A stretch of 64,000 nucleotides of DNA from Pinus tabuliformis (GCA_031772625.1 CM062818.1:1684495127-1684559126); one strand, 5' to 3'; numbered from the stretch's first letter, positions 33,100 through 44,538 are shown. A program made the numbers and translations. The notes: a model not told the origin generated them from the letters alone.

Positions 33100-35040
33100 G
33101 TGTCCATGGTTAAGCAAAAAAAGCCTGAAAGGAATCTTAAACCACTACCCAAGCTTGATAAAGCTAAGGGGCCGGTGACCTTTGATCGATCAACCTTTAT
33201 AGATGAAATGCTTAAAAAAGGAGAATCTCAGCCATTAGTAGGACATATAAAAGTTGCTTCTAGACAACCTACTAGTTCCCTTCGGGCCATAGAATCACCA
33301 TCTGTAGCCTTTGTTGAGGTGCATAGCCAAACAGAGGAGCAATATTTTCAAAAATTGAGAATTCTAGCCCAAAATAGTTACAAGAAGGGAACCTTAGTAA
33401 TCTCTGCGAAGGAGGAGGATAAATAGGGGAAATCGAAGAACCAAGATCTCCTCTTGGAATAGTTCAGCCATTAAGCAGCCCAAATAAGGGAAGTGCTATC
33501 AAAATTATCCAGAACAAAGCTAAATAAACTGAAGATCTAAGATCCCCCCAGATGTTAGTTCAGCAAGGAACTCTCATCATCCCAGACAAAGGAAGTGTTG
33601 TTAAAGCCATTCCTGCTCCTTCTACCCAGCTTAGGAATACCCTCCTAGAAATCCCAGAAGAATATTCGCACATATTTGACCAAATGGCCCATAACCAGCA
33701 AACCCCCCAAATCTCCACACTACAATATCCCATTGTAGATATTGCAGTTAATGCACCTATGAAGGCCATTCCTCTCCAGCATATCCCTACATTACATGGC
33801 CTAACATCGGAAGATCTAGACGCATTTTTGTTTGAACTCGATGTGTTGTGCAGGGGGTACGACTATACCACCGATCCCCAAAAGATGAAATTATTTCCCT
33901 CTACATTGAAAGGGGCTACTTTACTATGGTTTATGGGGTTAGGTGGAGGTGTCATGAATGACTAGGATCAAATGAAAGGTTCTTTCCTGAAAAAATATCA
34001 GGATTATTGTAGGTCTAGAGTGTTAAAGGATGAAATATTTCAGATGGTAGCTAGACCTAATGAGATGTTAAAAGAATATGTTGAACGTTTTTAGTATAAT
34101 CTTCAAAGATCTCCTTATGCATCATCACCCTTACCTGAAAATGTATTAAAAACAACAATAATGAAAGGGATGAAGGAACAATGGGTTGAAACACTATATA
34201 TTATGGCAAAAGGATACATTTAACACAAAAATTTTGCTGACATTATTGACTTATGTATCAGGAGTTCATGAGGCAGTAGAAGGCTAAAACCAATGGAACA
34301 TGACAGGTTCATAAGGGACAACAAGATCGCTGGAGACCACGCAGAAATTGGAAATTTACTGGAGAATTTCAAAATTGATATATCGGGGACTCTGAAAACG
34401 CAGCTCGATATTATGCAAGTGAAATAGAAACAAGCAAAAGCAGAGCAAAACCTAGCAATATTCTGCCCAAGATGCAGAAAGAAACACAGCCACAAAGAGT
34501 GCCCACTAGATGAAATTCAAGTCTGCGCCATCTATACAAAAGATCACTCCACAAAGGACTTCCGCTCACTTCCTAGTTTGAAAGCAGTATATAAAGAAGC
34601 AGAAGAAAAATCAGAGCCAGTGCACCTACTTAATCAGTGCTGTCAATGGCAGCCTCGACAACCAGGTATGTCCTCTGACCCATATTCTTCTTTCTAGCCT
34701 CTGCAATATCATGCTCAACAATAGTACAATGTGGCAAAATCAACCTCCATTTTCAAACTGGTCACAACAACCATTTCCTTCATCATCACCATGGTTGAAT
34801 CAAACAAACCAATCTAATTGGCCAAATTTTCCCTACGCTCCACCATATTTTCAAAACAATGCATATCCAACACAATGGTCCCCTCCCACTTCCCAGGGCC
34901 AAGCCTGGCAGAGAAACTGGTAAGGACCAATGAATTAGCTAGTAGGAACCATTCCACTCCCTCAACCTACACTACCAGCACCATATGCACTACAACAAAA
35001 TCCCCAGTCCAACTTAAGACCACAACTCCCAGCTGAACCC
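33100..35040 (+). pseudogene. gag: Element B gag, broken
   Basis: From ATG 33100 (MVKQKKPERN follows two codons in), open to a stop at 33424-33426. A second open piece (33552-33965) carries the capsid segment IPTLHGLTSEDLDAFLFELD and KLFPSTLKGATLLWFMGL. The frame then continues with isolated stops through EIFQMVARPNEMLKEYVERF to the zinc knuckles: CPRCRKKHSHKEC is intact, but the second (CAIYTKDHSTKDF) has lost two Cys. A Pro/Gln/Trp-rich tail follows to about 35040. Same layout as gag of element C. Confidence 0.75.
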
Positions 35041-35522
35041 AACCCTAACCCAAATAATAGACCGGTTCAATCTGTTCAAATAATCGAAACACTAGAACAA
35101 GAAACCAAACTAAGGCAGTGCAACAAACTTCAATTAAGGTCTGGGCACATTATAGAAATTCAGGGAGACAAAAATGTTCAAGTTGAAAATCAGTTACCTG
35201 CAGAACAACCATTACAAGAAGAAGATGTGGTTAGACAACAGACTCACGACGAAGCAACTACATCTTCTTCCCCATTCCCAGAATGATTAATCATACTACG
35301 CTCTATAGAACATCTTGACTTTGATATTCTAGGAGAACTAAAGAATTTGTATATAAAAACCCACTCCTCCAAGCTATCCAAGATATACCAATATATGAAA
35401 AAACCATCAAAGAGTTATGTGTAAAAAAACCAAGGAGGAGAATAACAAATAACCCAACAGTCCAAGTTGTTGGCATCCTATTTGATCTGTTATTAGGAAG
35501 AGAAGAACCTATCAAATATGAA
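35041..35522 (+). pseudogene. pol: Element B pre-protease region, cut at its 3' end
   Basis: In one frame the stretch from about 35330 reads KNLYIKTPLLQAIQDIPIYE and TIKELCVKKP, and later GREEPIKYE. These align with KNVCIKIPLLQAIKEIPILA and later KITMQKYVDPG upstream of protease in element C. It breaks off at 35522, directly where TGTTGAGCC begins. Confidence 0.7.
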
Positions 35523-37388
35523 TGTTGAGCCTCGAACCTGCACCTTCCTATACACCCTCTCAGCCTTCTTTTTCCACTCATTTCATCCACCAAGTTGATT
35601 AAATCATTGTATTTTAGTTTAAAAAAGAGTTTTTGACATGGCTTTCTAACTACGCTGATGACTGTTGTTTGGTTTAGAATTTTGTTCAGACAGCTGCGGA
35701 AGCTTCTCAGTTTCCACAGCTGACACAGGTTTCCGCAGCTGACCCAGGTTTCTGCAGCCAGCACAGGATTCCGCAGTCGTTTTGTCAAACACCATGCTAC
35801 AAGTGTCCTCTGAAGAAATGAGCCACATGGGCAAGTTACAGTAGTCAAGGACTTGGAACGTGTCCCTCCAGATCATCCAGCACACCCATAAAAGCTCGCG
35901 GTCAAACAAGGGGCAAAGGATAGTCAACGGAAGTGTTCAGCAGTGGCACGGCTCTGCGTAGCTCTGTTTTTGAGCACGTGAAGCTATGTGGCACAGTCCT
36001 TAGCCACGAAGACATCCTGGTAGCGTGAATCCAACAGCCATACCTCTTAGATTTAATAAACATGATGACAGTTACCTAGATCCGGGCTGAAGAGGATTTA
36101 CATATCTCTGGCAGCGTGGTTAATAGCGTAGATTTAGTTAATTTGTTTAGCTTTCTTTCCTTATAAATAACGCGTCCATGAACGTTGTAAAAGTTAATCT
36201 CTGGTAATGTAATTTGAAGTTGTTGTATTTCCCCACTGCACTTTTACGTTGTTGTTTAATATATGAGAAGACTAGTTTAAACTTAAACTTGTAGCTGTTC
36301 GTTGAATCGGCTGAAGTGGCAGAGGGCCCCTGCTTACTAAAGCCTTGTACAGTTGTCCTTTAACTCTTGCATTACTTTTTTTTCCTGTTCATGTATATTA
36401 GTTGTACAGTTGTCATTTAAATGTTGCGTTTTATTTCATCATGTATATTAGCTGTACATAACAAAGCTTTTTGATTTCTGTTGATTTACATTTTCATTGC
36501 TGCTCTTTTATGGTTACAACTGATCAGTGTTTTCTGCAGGTTTTCTTAGGCAGCCCGGGGCAATTTTTCACATTTTCTTTTTATAACTATTGGCATACGA
36601 GATCATCTTGTCTTTGTCGCTGACTCTTGTTTTCTGAAGTTTGATTTCCAGTACTGTCATTTCCTTAAGTTGTACATTTATTTTCTACTCTTAGATATCA
36701 TGATATTCATCTGTTAACGGTTTCTTTATATAATCAAATAACTTTATTAGGAACCAGAATATCACTCATTATAGCTTGATTTAGTTTGCTTTAGATCTCA
36801 CATTGCTTGACTTGTTCATGATTGTTTCTCACAGGGTAAATTAAGCTGAAAGGCAAAAGGTCGAGAGAGTTAAAGTAGTGTGATTAGTTTCTTTTATGCA
36901 GTTTAACTTCTTTTAGATTTCACATTGCTTAACATTTCATGATATCTTTTCACAAGGAAGATTGAGTTGAAGAGTTGAAATAGTGTGGATTAGTTGTTCT
37001 TACTTTTAATTTAATTTAGTGTATATTTCACTTTCATTTTCATTCAGCAACAAAGATACTGGGCCGATGTCATTAGTTCATTATTTGATGTCTTTATTTC
37101 TTTTCAAGAATTGATTTCATTGCACTTATTTTAAAGCTTTCTTTCTTTTAAGTTTTGAAAAACCACTTAGAGATCACCATAATCATCCATATTTCACTTG
37201 CTTTATCACATTTTCATCATCTCACATTAGGGAAAGATAAATCCAAAAACAAACTTAAAAAACTAAAAACGACAAAAGAATAAGGAAATGGTTATCTAGT
37301 ACATATAGTACACTTCACTTCGTTAGTTTACGAACCCCGGGTTGAAATTTTAAAGTAGCAATTTAGACCTCACTAAATTGACCAAACA
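35523..37388 (+). repeat. Element C 5' LTR
   Basis: 1,866 bases from TGTTGAGCC to CCAAACA, three bases (ttt) before the primer site. TATAAATAA at 36162-36170 is a likely promoter. Near its start (about 35695-35785) it holds four imperfect copies of a roughly 19-base TTTCCGCAGCYGA unit that recurs in the pol-third-ORF spacer at 43715-43800. Confidence 0.75.
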
Positions 37389-37391
37389 TTT

Positions 37392-37409
37392 TGGCGTCGT
37401 TGCCGGGGA
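37392..37409 (+). promoter_or_regulatory. Primer-binding site of element C, tRNA-Asp
   Basis: TGGCGTCGTTGCCGGGGA; one base from the standard tRNA-Asp-complementary site TGGCGCCGTTGCCGGGGA used by Athila-type elements. Confidence 0.9.
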
Positions 37410-37618
37410 AGTGAAATTAGGTAGCCAATTTCTAAAAAAACAAGAAAATTTCAAGGAAGGAAAATTGATAACCTCTCAAAGTATGCTCTCCTCTTGCACT
37501 TAGTGTGATCTGGAGGATCAGAAAAAGAGAAAGTTATTAGTTTAATAGTTTCTTGAGTATGCTCTCTTCTTGCACCTAGAGTGACCTGGAAGATCAGAAA
37601 GAGAATTATTAGCCCGAC
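37410..37618 (+). other. Element C leader
   Basis: It contains two imperfect copies of a stretch with TATGCTCTCYTCTTGCAC (about 37480-37600), each near a GGARGATCAGAAA word. No frame. Confidence 0.5.
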
Positions 37619-39445
37619 TTGAAGGAAAAAAAAAATGACATGCATAGAGCAAGAGATTCTAGGGGAAGGTTTTTAGCTAGAGCCAAGAGTTCGATTTTTA
37701 CAACTCCATCTACTTCAAGGAATAGACAAGAGACACCTCCATCATCTCCAACTTACACTCCTAGCCCTAGGATTCCTGGAATTCAAGAGGTAGGAGTCGA
37801 CTCTCCCACACCTTCCATCGAATCTGAACTAGAAAGAGATCCTTTCCTTCCTTCTACAGAGAGACAAATTGTAATTGAAGAAGTAGAATCATCTGAAGAA
37901 GAAGAGGGAGAAATTCCTTCTCATTCACCCTTAGTAGAAGAACCAGAAGACTCTGAAGTCTCAAGGGAAACTACCATGACAGAGGAAGGAGCAACTGGAT
38001 TTGGTAGAGGTAGAGGGAGAGGAGGAGGAGGAAACAATGGAGGAGGTAGAGGTAACATTGGGGGAAATAGGGACGGGGATAACTCATTCGGATTTCCTAT
38101 AGTCGATGAGGACTCCAGAGACACAATGAAAAACATCTCACCATCTGTCCTCCCAAACTTCCATGGGTTAAGGAATGAGGACACTGAAACATTTCTATTT
38201 GAGTTTGAGGTCGTGTGTCTAATTTATGATTATCTGGAAGAATCTCAAAAACTCAAATTGTTTCCTTCAACATTGAAAGGAGCAGCCTTGAAATGGTTCA
38301 TGGGATTACTCACTCAATCCATTAGGACTTGGAATGATATGAAACAAACATTTTTGGATAGGTACCTGGACTATTGTATGCCCACCAATCACAAGGATGA
38401 GGTATTCAAAATGGTACAAAGAGAAGATGAAAACTTGGAGGATTTACTTGAAAGATTTCAATGCAACCTGAAAAGAGCAAAAATGAGTAACTTAGATGAG
38501 GAGACCTTGAAAGCCCTTCTATTAAAATCCATCAGAGATGAATGGATAGATATTTTGAAGATGATGGGAAAGGGAGATATATCTCAACTTCCACTTCATG
38601 ATATAGCAGAGTTATGTGTCCATCTCTCAAGGGGGGAATCTAAAACTCAAAAAGGGCCTAGAGATCCTTCTCTCATCAGAGCAAACAAATCTGCAACTGG
38701 ATCAGTAAGTAGGGCTGAGATTGGAAACATGCTTGATGAATTCAAAACTGACATTTTAGGGAGTCTTAGGGAGCAACTAGACACCCTTAAGATTCACAAT
38801 AAGCAGAAAGCAGAAGTTGAGGCTTTGGCCATCTTTTGCCCAAAGTGTAGGAAGAAACATGCTCTAAGGGAATGTCCCTTGGATGCAAAAGTTGTAGAAA
38901 CATGTGTAATTTGTTCAGAGAATCATGAGACCAAGGATTGTCCTTCAATTCCTGGGCTCAAAGCTGTCTTTCAAGAAGATCCAAATACAATTGAATCTCT
39001 CTGTTTTGTTGCAAGGAGACCTTGGCAGGGGCAAAAAAATCAAGGGTTTAGCAACTCTATGAATTTTCAACCCCCACCAAATTGGAATCCTTGGCAACAA
39101 CCTTGGTCCCAACCTCAAAATCCTTTTCAATCATGGGTACAAGGTATGCAAAATCCTTATGGGAGATTTGCTCAATTTTATCAATATCCCCCATCTTTTC
39201 AAAACCAACAAGCTCCACAACTTCCAAATCAAAATCCACAACTATCATTTCCATTTCCACAACAACAACTTTCTCAACAAAATCCAAATTCTCAACTCTT
39301 GCTTCCATTCCAACAAAATTCAAATCAACTTCCTTCTCAGCCATTGCCAAACCCCAATAACAAAAACCCTCAAAATCCTTACATGATGGAAGGTCAACAA
39401 TTTCCTTCCTATATGATTGTTCCTCTCAATGATGTACAACTCTGA
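37619..39445 (+). CDS. gag: Element C gag (nucleocapsid and capsid precursor)
   Basis: 608 codons, open. A second candidate start, MHRARDSRGR, is seven codons in. Layout: Ser/Pro/Glu-rich N-terminal arm, a Gly/Arg tract (GRGRGRGGGG, about residues 125-140), a capsid region from about 165 (SVLPNFHGLRNEDTETFLFE, KLFPSTLKGAALKWFMGL, WNDMKQTFLDRYLD), a helical region, two zinc knuckles CPKCRKKHALREC and CVICSENHETKDC (about 405-445), and a long Asn/Gln/Pro tail. It should form the particle and bind element RNA. The TGA stop at 39443 is in frame with the downstream protease frame, so gag and pol may once have been one polyprotein. Confidence 0.85.
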   Translation: MKEKKNDMHRARDSRGRFLARAKSSIFTTPSTSRNRQETPPSSPTYTPSPRIPGIQEVGVDSPTPSIESELERDPFLPSTERQIVIEEVESSEEEEGEIPSHSPLVEEPEDSEVSRETTMTEEGATGFGRGRGRGGGGNNGGGRGNIGGNRDGDNSFGFPIVDEDSRDTMKNISPSVLPNFHGLRNEDTETFLFEFEVVCLIYDYLEESQKLKLFPSTLKGAALKWFMGLLTQSIRTWNDMKQTFLDRYLDYCMPTNHKDEVFKMVQREDENLEDLLERFQCNLKRAKMSNLDEETLKALLLKSIRDEWIDILKMMGKGDISQLPLHDIAELCVHLSRGESKTQKGPRDPSLIRANKSATGSVSRAEIGNMLDEFKTDILGSLREQLDTLKIHNKQKAEVEALAIFCPKCRKKHALRECPLDAKVVETCVICSENHETKDCPSIPGLKAVFQEDPNTIESLCFVARRPWQGQKNQGFSNSMNFQPPPNWNPWQQPWSQPQNPFQSWVQGMQNPYGRFAQFYQYPPSFQNQQAPQLPNQNPQLSFPFPQQQLSQQNPNSQLLLPFQQNSNQLPSQPLPNPNNKNPQNPYMMEGQQFPSYMIVPLNDVQL

Positions 39446-40813
39446 TCAGGTAGAGTCTTAGATAAGCCTTCCTTAAATGCTCAAAAGCAAAGCATTTTTG
39501 AGGAAGATTCTCTTGAAGCCAATAAGGGTTCTGAAGCATCTCTTCAAAACCCAAGTACTCAAAAAGAAAAAGAAAAAGAGTTAACCCCCACAACTCCCAT
39601 AGTTGAGCAACCTGCATCTTTATCCACACCTCCTTTTCCTGAAAGATTACAAATTGACAAAGGAGTGGAAAAACAAATTTGGTTGCCTGACTATAATTTT
39701 CTAGATGAATTGAAGAATGTCTGTATCAAGATTCCCTTGTTACAAGCCATTAAAGAAATTCCTATTCTAGCAAAAACAATAAAGGAGTTGAGCCTTAAAA
39801 GACCAGGAAAGAAACCAAGAGACACAAGAAGAATCCACCTGGTAGGGAAAATTGCAGATATCATGATGGGAAAAATTACTATGCAGAAATATGTAGATCC
39901 CGGTAGTCCAATTGTCAAAACACATATCAATGGAATTGAAATTCCAAATACTCTGATTGATTTAGGGGCTGCTATCAACATTATGAGTAGACAGACTATG
40001 GAACAGCTAAAACTTCCTAATCTTCTCTTTACACCTACTTTAATGCAACTTGCATATCGATCAATTATCAAACCAGATGGTGTATTAGAAGACATTCCAG
40101 TCTCCTTAGACTCTTGGGAATATCCAGTCGATTTCGTGATTTTAACTCCCAAGAGTAATCTAGGAGGACATCCTCTTATTTTAGGAAGACCTTGGCTAGC
40201 GACAACTGATGCTTTTATCAGTTGTAGGTCTGGGGATATGTATATTTCAGATGGTAATTCAACAAAGAAGTTCAATCTATATCCTCCAGCAAAGGCAATA
40301 ACAGAAATAGAAGAAGATGAGCGGGTCGATGATGAAGATACTATACAACTTGTCCTTACCATTTCTGAGATTAGTGAAGATAGTCAATTTCTGAACACAT
40401 TAGAAAACTTTGAACCATCTTCAGAATATGACCACACACAATTTCAGTTGGATTCTGACATTGAGTGTCTATCATCTAGACAAATTTCTCTTTTCTCTAT
40501 GGAAGATTTTGGTAGTTCTGCGATTGAGATTTTTCCAGGAAAAACATTGAATACCAACAAAAACTTGGAAAAATCACAACAGGAAGAGCTAACCAAAACC
40601 TTGCAAAAACATTCTACTACATTTGAATGGGAGTATACCGATATGAAAGGTATTGACCCTAAGACTTGCATTCATCACATCTACATTGAGGAAAATAGTA
40701 GGCCAATCAGACAACCTCAAAGAAGGATGAATCCAAACCTTAGGGAGATAGTGAAAGAAGAGATCCAAAAGTTACTTAATGTAAACTTCATTTATCCAAT
40801 TTTAGATAGCTGA
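39446..40813 (+). CDS. pol: Element C protease region and RT start
   Basis: Same frame as gag, open to TGA at 40811. The first ATG is at 39665. The pre-protease segment is followed by an aspartic protease with active site IDLGAAINIMS (near 39955-39985), a second conserved segment LILGRPWLATTDAFISC, an acidic linker, and the start of RT (IDPKTCIHHIYIEENSRPIR, RRMNPNLREIVKEEI). The stop at 40811 falls between LDS and WVSPLVIVPKK, a position normally occupied by continuous RT sequence, so it is a mutation and not a gene end. Confidence 0.8.
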   Translation, partial: SGRVLDKPSLNAQKQSIFEEDSLEANKGSEASLQNPSTQKEKEKELTPTTPIVEQPASLSTPPFPERLQIDKGVEKQIWLPDYNFLDELKNVCIKIPLLQAIKEIPILAKTIKELSLKRPGKKPRDTRRIHLVGKIADIMMGKITMQKYVDPGSPIVKTHINGIEIPNTLIDLGAAINIMSRQTMEQLKLPNLLFTPTLMQLAYRSIIKPDGVLEDIPVSLDSWEYPVDFVILTPKSNLGGHPLILGRPWLATTDAFISCRSGDMYISDGNSTKKFNLYPPAKAITEIEEDERVDDEDTIQLVLTISEISEDSQFLNTLENFEPSSEYDHTQFQLDSDIECLSSRQISLFSMEDFGSSAIEIFPGKTLNTNKNLEKSQQEELTKTLQKHSTTFEWEYTDMKGIDPKTCIHHIYIEENSRPIRQPQRRMNPNLREIVKEEIQKLLNVNFIYPILDS

Positions 40814-42163
40814 TGGGTTTCTCCCTTGGTTATAGTACCTAAAAAGAATGGTAAATGGAGGGTTTGCATTGATTACAGGGAATTGAACAAAGCAACTTTG
40901 AAGGATCACTTTCCTTTACCCTTTATTGATCAAGTATTAGATACTTTAGCAGGAAAAAAGTATTTCTCATTTTTGGATGGTTTTAGTGGTTACAATCAGA
41001 TTCAGGTAGCACCTGAAGATCAGGACAAGACCACATTTACTTGTCCATGGGGAACTTTTGCTTACCGAGTACTTCCTTTTGGATTATGTAATGCACCCGC
41101 AACATTTCAAAGGGCAGTACTAGGAATTTTTTCCGATCTAATCCATGATTGTGTAGAGGTCTATATGGATGATTTTACAGTTTATGGTAATTCATTTGAA
41201 GAGGCATTAGAAAATTTGGAAAAAGTCCTTATAAGATGTAAAGGAACAAATCTTTCATCAAGTCATGAAAAATGTTTTATGATGTTTACTGAAGGGATTG
41301 TTTTAGGACATCATATTTCGGGAGATGGGATTAAAGTTGATAGATCAAAAGTTGAAGTCATCTCCAAGTTACCTATTCCAAATTGGCAAAGAGATGTTAG
41401 AAGTTTTCTTGGATTTACTGGATATTATAGAAGATTTATTGAAAAATTCACCAAGATAGCATCTCCGCTCTTCAAATTACTTACAAAATACTATGAATTC
41501 AATTGGGATCCTGACTGTCAATCTGCATTTGAAACTTTGAAAACAAGAATATCTGAAGCACCCATTTCGAGAGGACCAAATTGGAAACTTCCTTTCCATA
41601 TTTCTACAGATGCTTCAGATACTACTCTAGGAGCTGTATTGGGACAAAAGGATTTAGTTCCTTATGCCATTTACTACACCAGTAAAAATTTGACTCCCAT
41701 TGAGTTAAATTATACTGTGACTGAAAAAGAGTTCTTAGCTATTGTTCATGCAATCAACAAGTTTAGACATTATATAACAGGCTATGAAACTTTTGTCCAT
41801 ACTGATCATTCTGCAATTAGATATCTCATGAACAAACCTGTTACTAATGGCAGAGTTACAAGATGGCTTTTACTTTTACAAGAATTCAATATTACTGTGT
41901 TAGATAGACCAGGGAAACAAAATACAGTAGCTGATTTCTTGTCTAGAATCCAAAATAATAACGAAGATTCTCCTGTAGAGGATAAGTTTCCAGATGAATA
42001 TTTGTTTGCAGTAACTACTAAAACTCCTTGGTATGCAGATATTGCTAATTATTGGTTACGGGGAAACTACCTCCACATTTATTTCCTAATGAAAGGAGAA
42101 GAATTATTCAGGAGAGTTCGAGTTTTTCATGGATTTCTAATGAATTGTTCAAAACAGGGCTAG
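40814..42163 (+). CDS. pol: Element C reverse transcriptase and RNase H
   Basis: Same frame as above; ATG at 40826. RT motifs run in order: PKKNGKWRVCIDYRELNKAT, FPLPFIDQVLD, FSFLDGFSGYNQI, PFGLCNAPATFQRA, the catalytic VYMDDF (near 41165) and GHHISGDGIKV. RNase H follows with the intact set STDASDTTLGAVLG, ELNYTVTEKEFLAIVHAINK and VHTDHSAIRYL, then a tether to integrase. This is an intact Athila-like RT-RNase H core in sequence. A frame change near 42045-42080 separates it from integrase. Confidence 0.85.
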   Translation, partial: WVSPLVIVPKKNGKWRVCIDYRELNKATLKDHFPLPFIDQVLDTLAGKKYFSFLDGFSGYNQIQVAPEDQDKTTFTCPWGTFAYRVLPFGLCNAPATFQRAVLGIFSDLIHDCVEVYMDDFTVYGNSFEEALENLEKVLIRCKGTNLSSSHEKCFMMFTEGIVLGHHISGDGIKVDRSKVEVISKLPIPNWQRDVRSFLGFTGYYRRFIEKFTKIASPLFKLLTKYYEFNWDPDCQSAFETLKTRISEAPISRGPNWKLPFHISTDASDTTLGAVLGQKDLVPYAIYYTSKNLTPIELNYTVTEKEFLAIVHAINKFRHYITGYETFVHTDHSAIRYLMNKPVTNGRVTRWLLLLQEFNITVLDRPGKQNTVADFLSRIQNNNEDSPVEDKFPDEYLFAVTTKTPWYADIANYWLRGNYLHIYFLMKGEELFRRVRVFHGFLMNCSKQG

Positions 42164-43358
42164 ACTGTGTGATCAGAAGATGTGTTTGGGAAGATGAAAT
42201 GCCTGACATCCTCAAGGCATGTCATGATGAGCCATGCGGTGGGCACTTCGCTGACAAGAGGACAGCTTATAGAATCCTTTCTTTAGGATATTATTGGCCT
42301 TCTCTCTTCAAAGATGCAAAACAATATGTCAGGAGGTGTGATAGCTGCCAAAGAGTTGGAAGAACAACTCTTTCAAATGAAATGCCATTACAGCCACAGG
42401 TACTCATCGAACCCTTTGAAAAATGGGCTTTAGATTTCATTGGACCTATTAATCCACCATCTAAACAAAAGAAGTATATATTGGTTTGCATTGATTATGT
42501 TACTAAATGGATAGAAGCCAAGGCATTGCCTTCTGCCACTGAAAATTCAGTTGTTCAATTTCTTTTTGAGGATATTTTTACTCGTTTTGGTGTCCCAAGA
42601 GAAATTGTAATAGATCAGGGAAGTCAATTCAATCTAATTTGATGGAGAAGTTGATGGAGGAATACAAAATCAAGCATAGGAAATCTACTCTGTACCATCC
42701 GCAAGCAAATGGCCAAGTGGAGTCTACAAACAAAGTCCTTGAGAACATCATCACCAAAACTGTTCATCTGCATAGAAGAGATTGGGAAGAAAGGCTTCCT
42801 GAAGCCTTATGGGCCTATAGAACTACATGGAGGAATACAAAAGGACATTCTCCCTATGAACTTGTTTATGGGAAAGAAGTCCTGCTCCCCATTGAGTTTC
42901 AAGTCAAGACTTTCAAGATGGCAGTTCATTTGGGGATGAATCTATCAGAAGCCCAAAAGCACAGAATGGAGCAGCTGAATGAGCTAGATGAAATAAGACA
43001 AGATGCAATTTTAAGGACTGATCTAGTTTAACACCAAAGAACTAAGTGGCATGACAGATATATCAAAGAGAAAAAGTTTCAAAAGGGAGATTGGGCGTTA
43101 CTGTTTGATTCCAAGTTTAAAGACTTCAAAGGAAAATTTCAGACTCATTGGCTTGGACCATATGAGATTGACGAAGTCTTTAGCAATGGAGCAGTTCGAG
43201 TCAAGACCATTGATGAGTTTCAAACTCCTCTCATTGTGAATGGCCACCGATTGAAAATTTATCATAAGCCACTCTCAAAAGAGGAATTTGTCAAAATGTT
43301 TCAAGAAAATTCTGCAATGAGGCTGGTGGAGAGGAATCCTTCTCCTCCATCAGCCTAG
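42052..43358 (+). pseudogene. pol: Element C integrase, two frame changes and one stop
   Basis: The first piece (42052-42642) has the zinc-binding HDEPCGGHF and CDSCQRVGR, the core start WALDFIGPI and VIDQGSQF. The second piece (42639-43031, other frame) has NGQVESTNKVLENIITK with the catalytic Glu. After a TAA at 43029, the C-terminal module continues with FQTHWLGPYEIDEV and VNGHRLKIYHKPLSK to the final TAG (43356-43358). All three catalytic acids are present, but the frame is broken near 42635. No chromodomain. Confidence 0.8.
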
Positions 43359-43377
43359 TCTTTGTTTCTTTCAGTTG

Positions 43378-43403
43378 AAAAAAAAAAAAAAAAAAAAAAA
43401 AAA
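43378..43403 (+). other. Run of 26 A after the pol stop of element C
   Basis: Uninterrupted A run 20 bases after the pol stop; same place as the A-rich tract of element A. Confidence 0.8.
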
Positions 43404-44538
43404 TCTTTTGTATAAGCCTGAAAACCAATCATAGATTGGCAGTCTTATACAGAAAATGTAGAGTGAAAATCAGGGGCACCTGACACTCTATATTTTCCAA
43501 AAAAAAAAAGTCTCTCTTTCTTTCCATCTTCACTCCACCTCATTTTCCATTTCAGTTCATCCATCTCATTTTCATCTCCATCTTCACTCCACTTCATTTC
43601 CATCTCATTCCACTCATTTCATTTCATTCCATCAATAAAAGTCCCTCTCAGGACTATTTTATTTAGTTAGTTCTTCTCTAACTATCTTTGTGCAGTTAAA
43701 GGGGTGTTGTCTTAGTTTCCGCAGCTGGAAACTGTTTCCGTAGCTAGAACCAGTTTCCGCAGCCAGAAACGATTTCCGCAGCCAGCATCACTCTGTCTTT
43801 ACAGCCGGCATCACTCTATTTCAAAAAAAAAAAAAAATCACAGTCAAAGGTTAGTGTCATCATCACCAAGTGTAGCAAAGACATGGGGCATCTTCAAGAT
43901 CAAAGAACAACAATGGGTCAGAAGCCTTAATCAAGAAATGATAAACTTCCAAAGGTATGATCAAAAATCTCTACCAAATAACAATTCAATGTCATTATTA
44001 TGCATAGTTATTAAACCATGGCAAGTTCCACTAAATGCAATGATTTGATACGGTAAGCCCCATACCACTCCTCTTCCACGATGTCATTCCACAATGGTCC
44101 CACGATCATTCAAAATTTAAACTCGAGATGGACTGCTCTCCCATTTATTGGCCATACTTTTGAGACGTGACCGACTGTACTACGGCTCTCCTTCACCATA
44201 ATTCTCGCAGCTGTCTGCTGAGACGTGTGCGCAAGTCATCCGATCCAAAAGGAATCAGCCGTTATTCTACCCATTTATCACTTCACTCCCGCATGCATTC
44301 GATGTTGAACTCGTTACAGTTACTTACCCTTTACTCCCTCGGTACTCATACCATTCCCTGTTCTCCATTTCCGCTGCATCCACTACAGCTTGCTCCAAAC
44401 CCTGGCTACAGTCACCACATACATCCTGAACTTCGATTACGGCCACTCCAGTTACCCTAAGAATCCTGTAATCAGCCCATTTTTTTTTCCTAAACCTTCA
44501 TACGCAGTAGAATTTTCAGTGAGAATTTAAAGCCGAGA
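43404..44538 (+). other. Element C spacer between pol and third ORF
   Basis: No gene. It contains a second A run (43500-43510), a CATTTC-rich stretch (43545-43630), TTTCCGCAGC-type tandem units (43715-43800), and a further A run near 43820. How the third ORF is expressed is not visible; splicing from the leader or a local promoter are possible. Confidence 0.6.

Larger units (their letters stand above)
31195..35522 (+). mobile_element. Element B: Athila-like Ty3/gypsy, truncated by insertion of C
   Basis: 5' LTR (31195-32902), tRNA-Asp-type primer site, decayed gag and the first part of the pol region before protease. It stops at 35522, where the LTR of element C begins. The remainder of its pol and its 3' LTR would lie beyond C and D, outside the window. 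Gag aligns with that of elements A and C, which places B in the same lineage. Confidence 0.75.
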
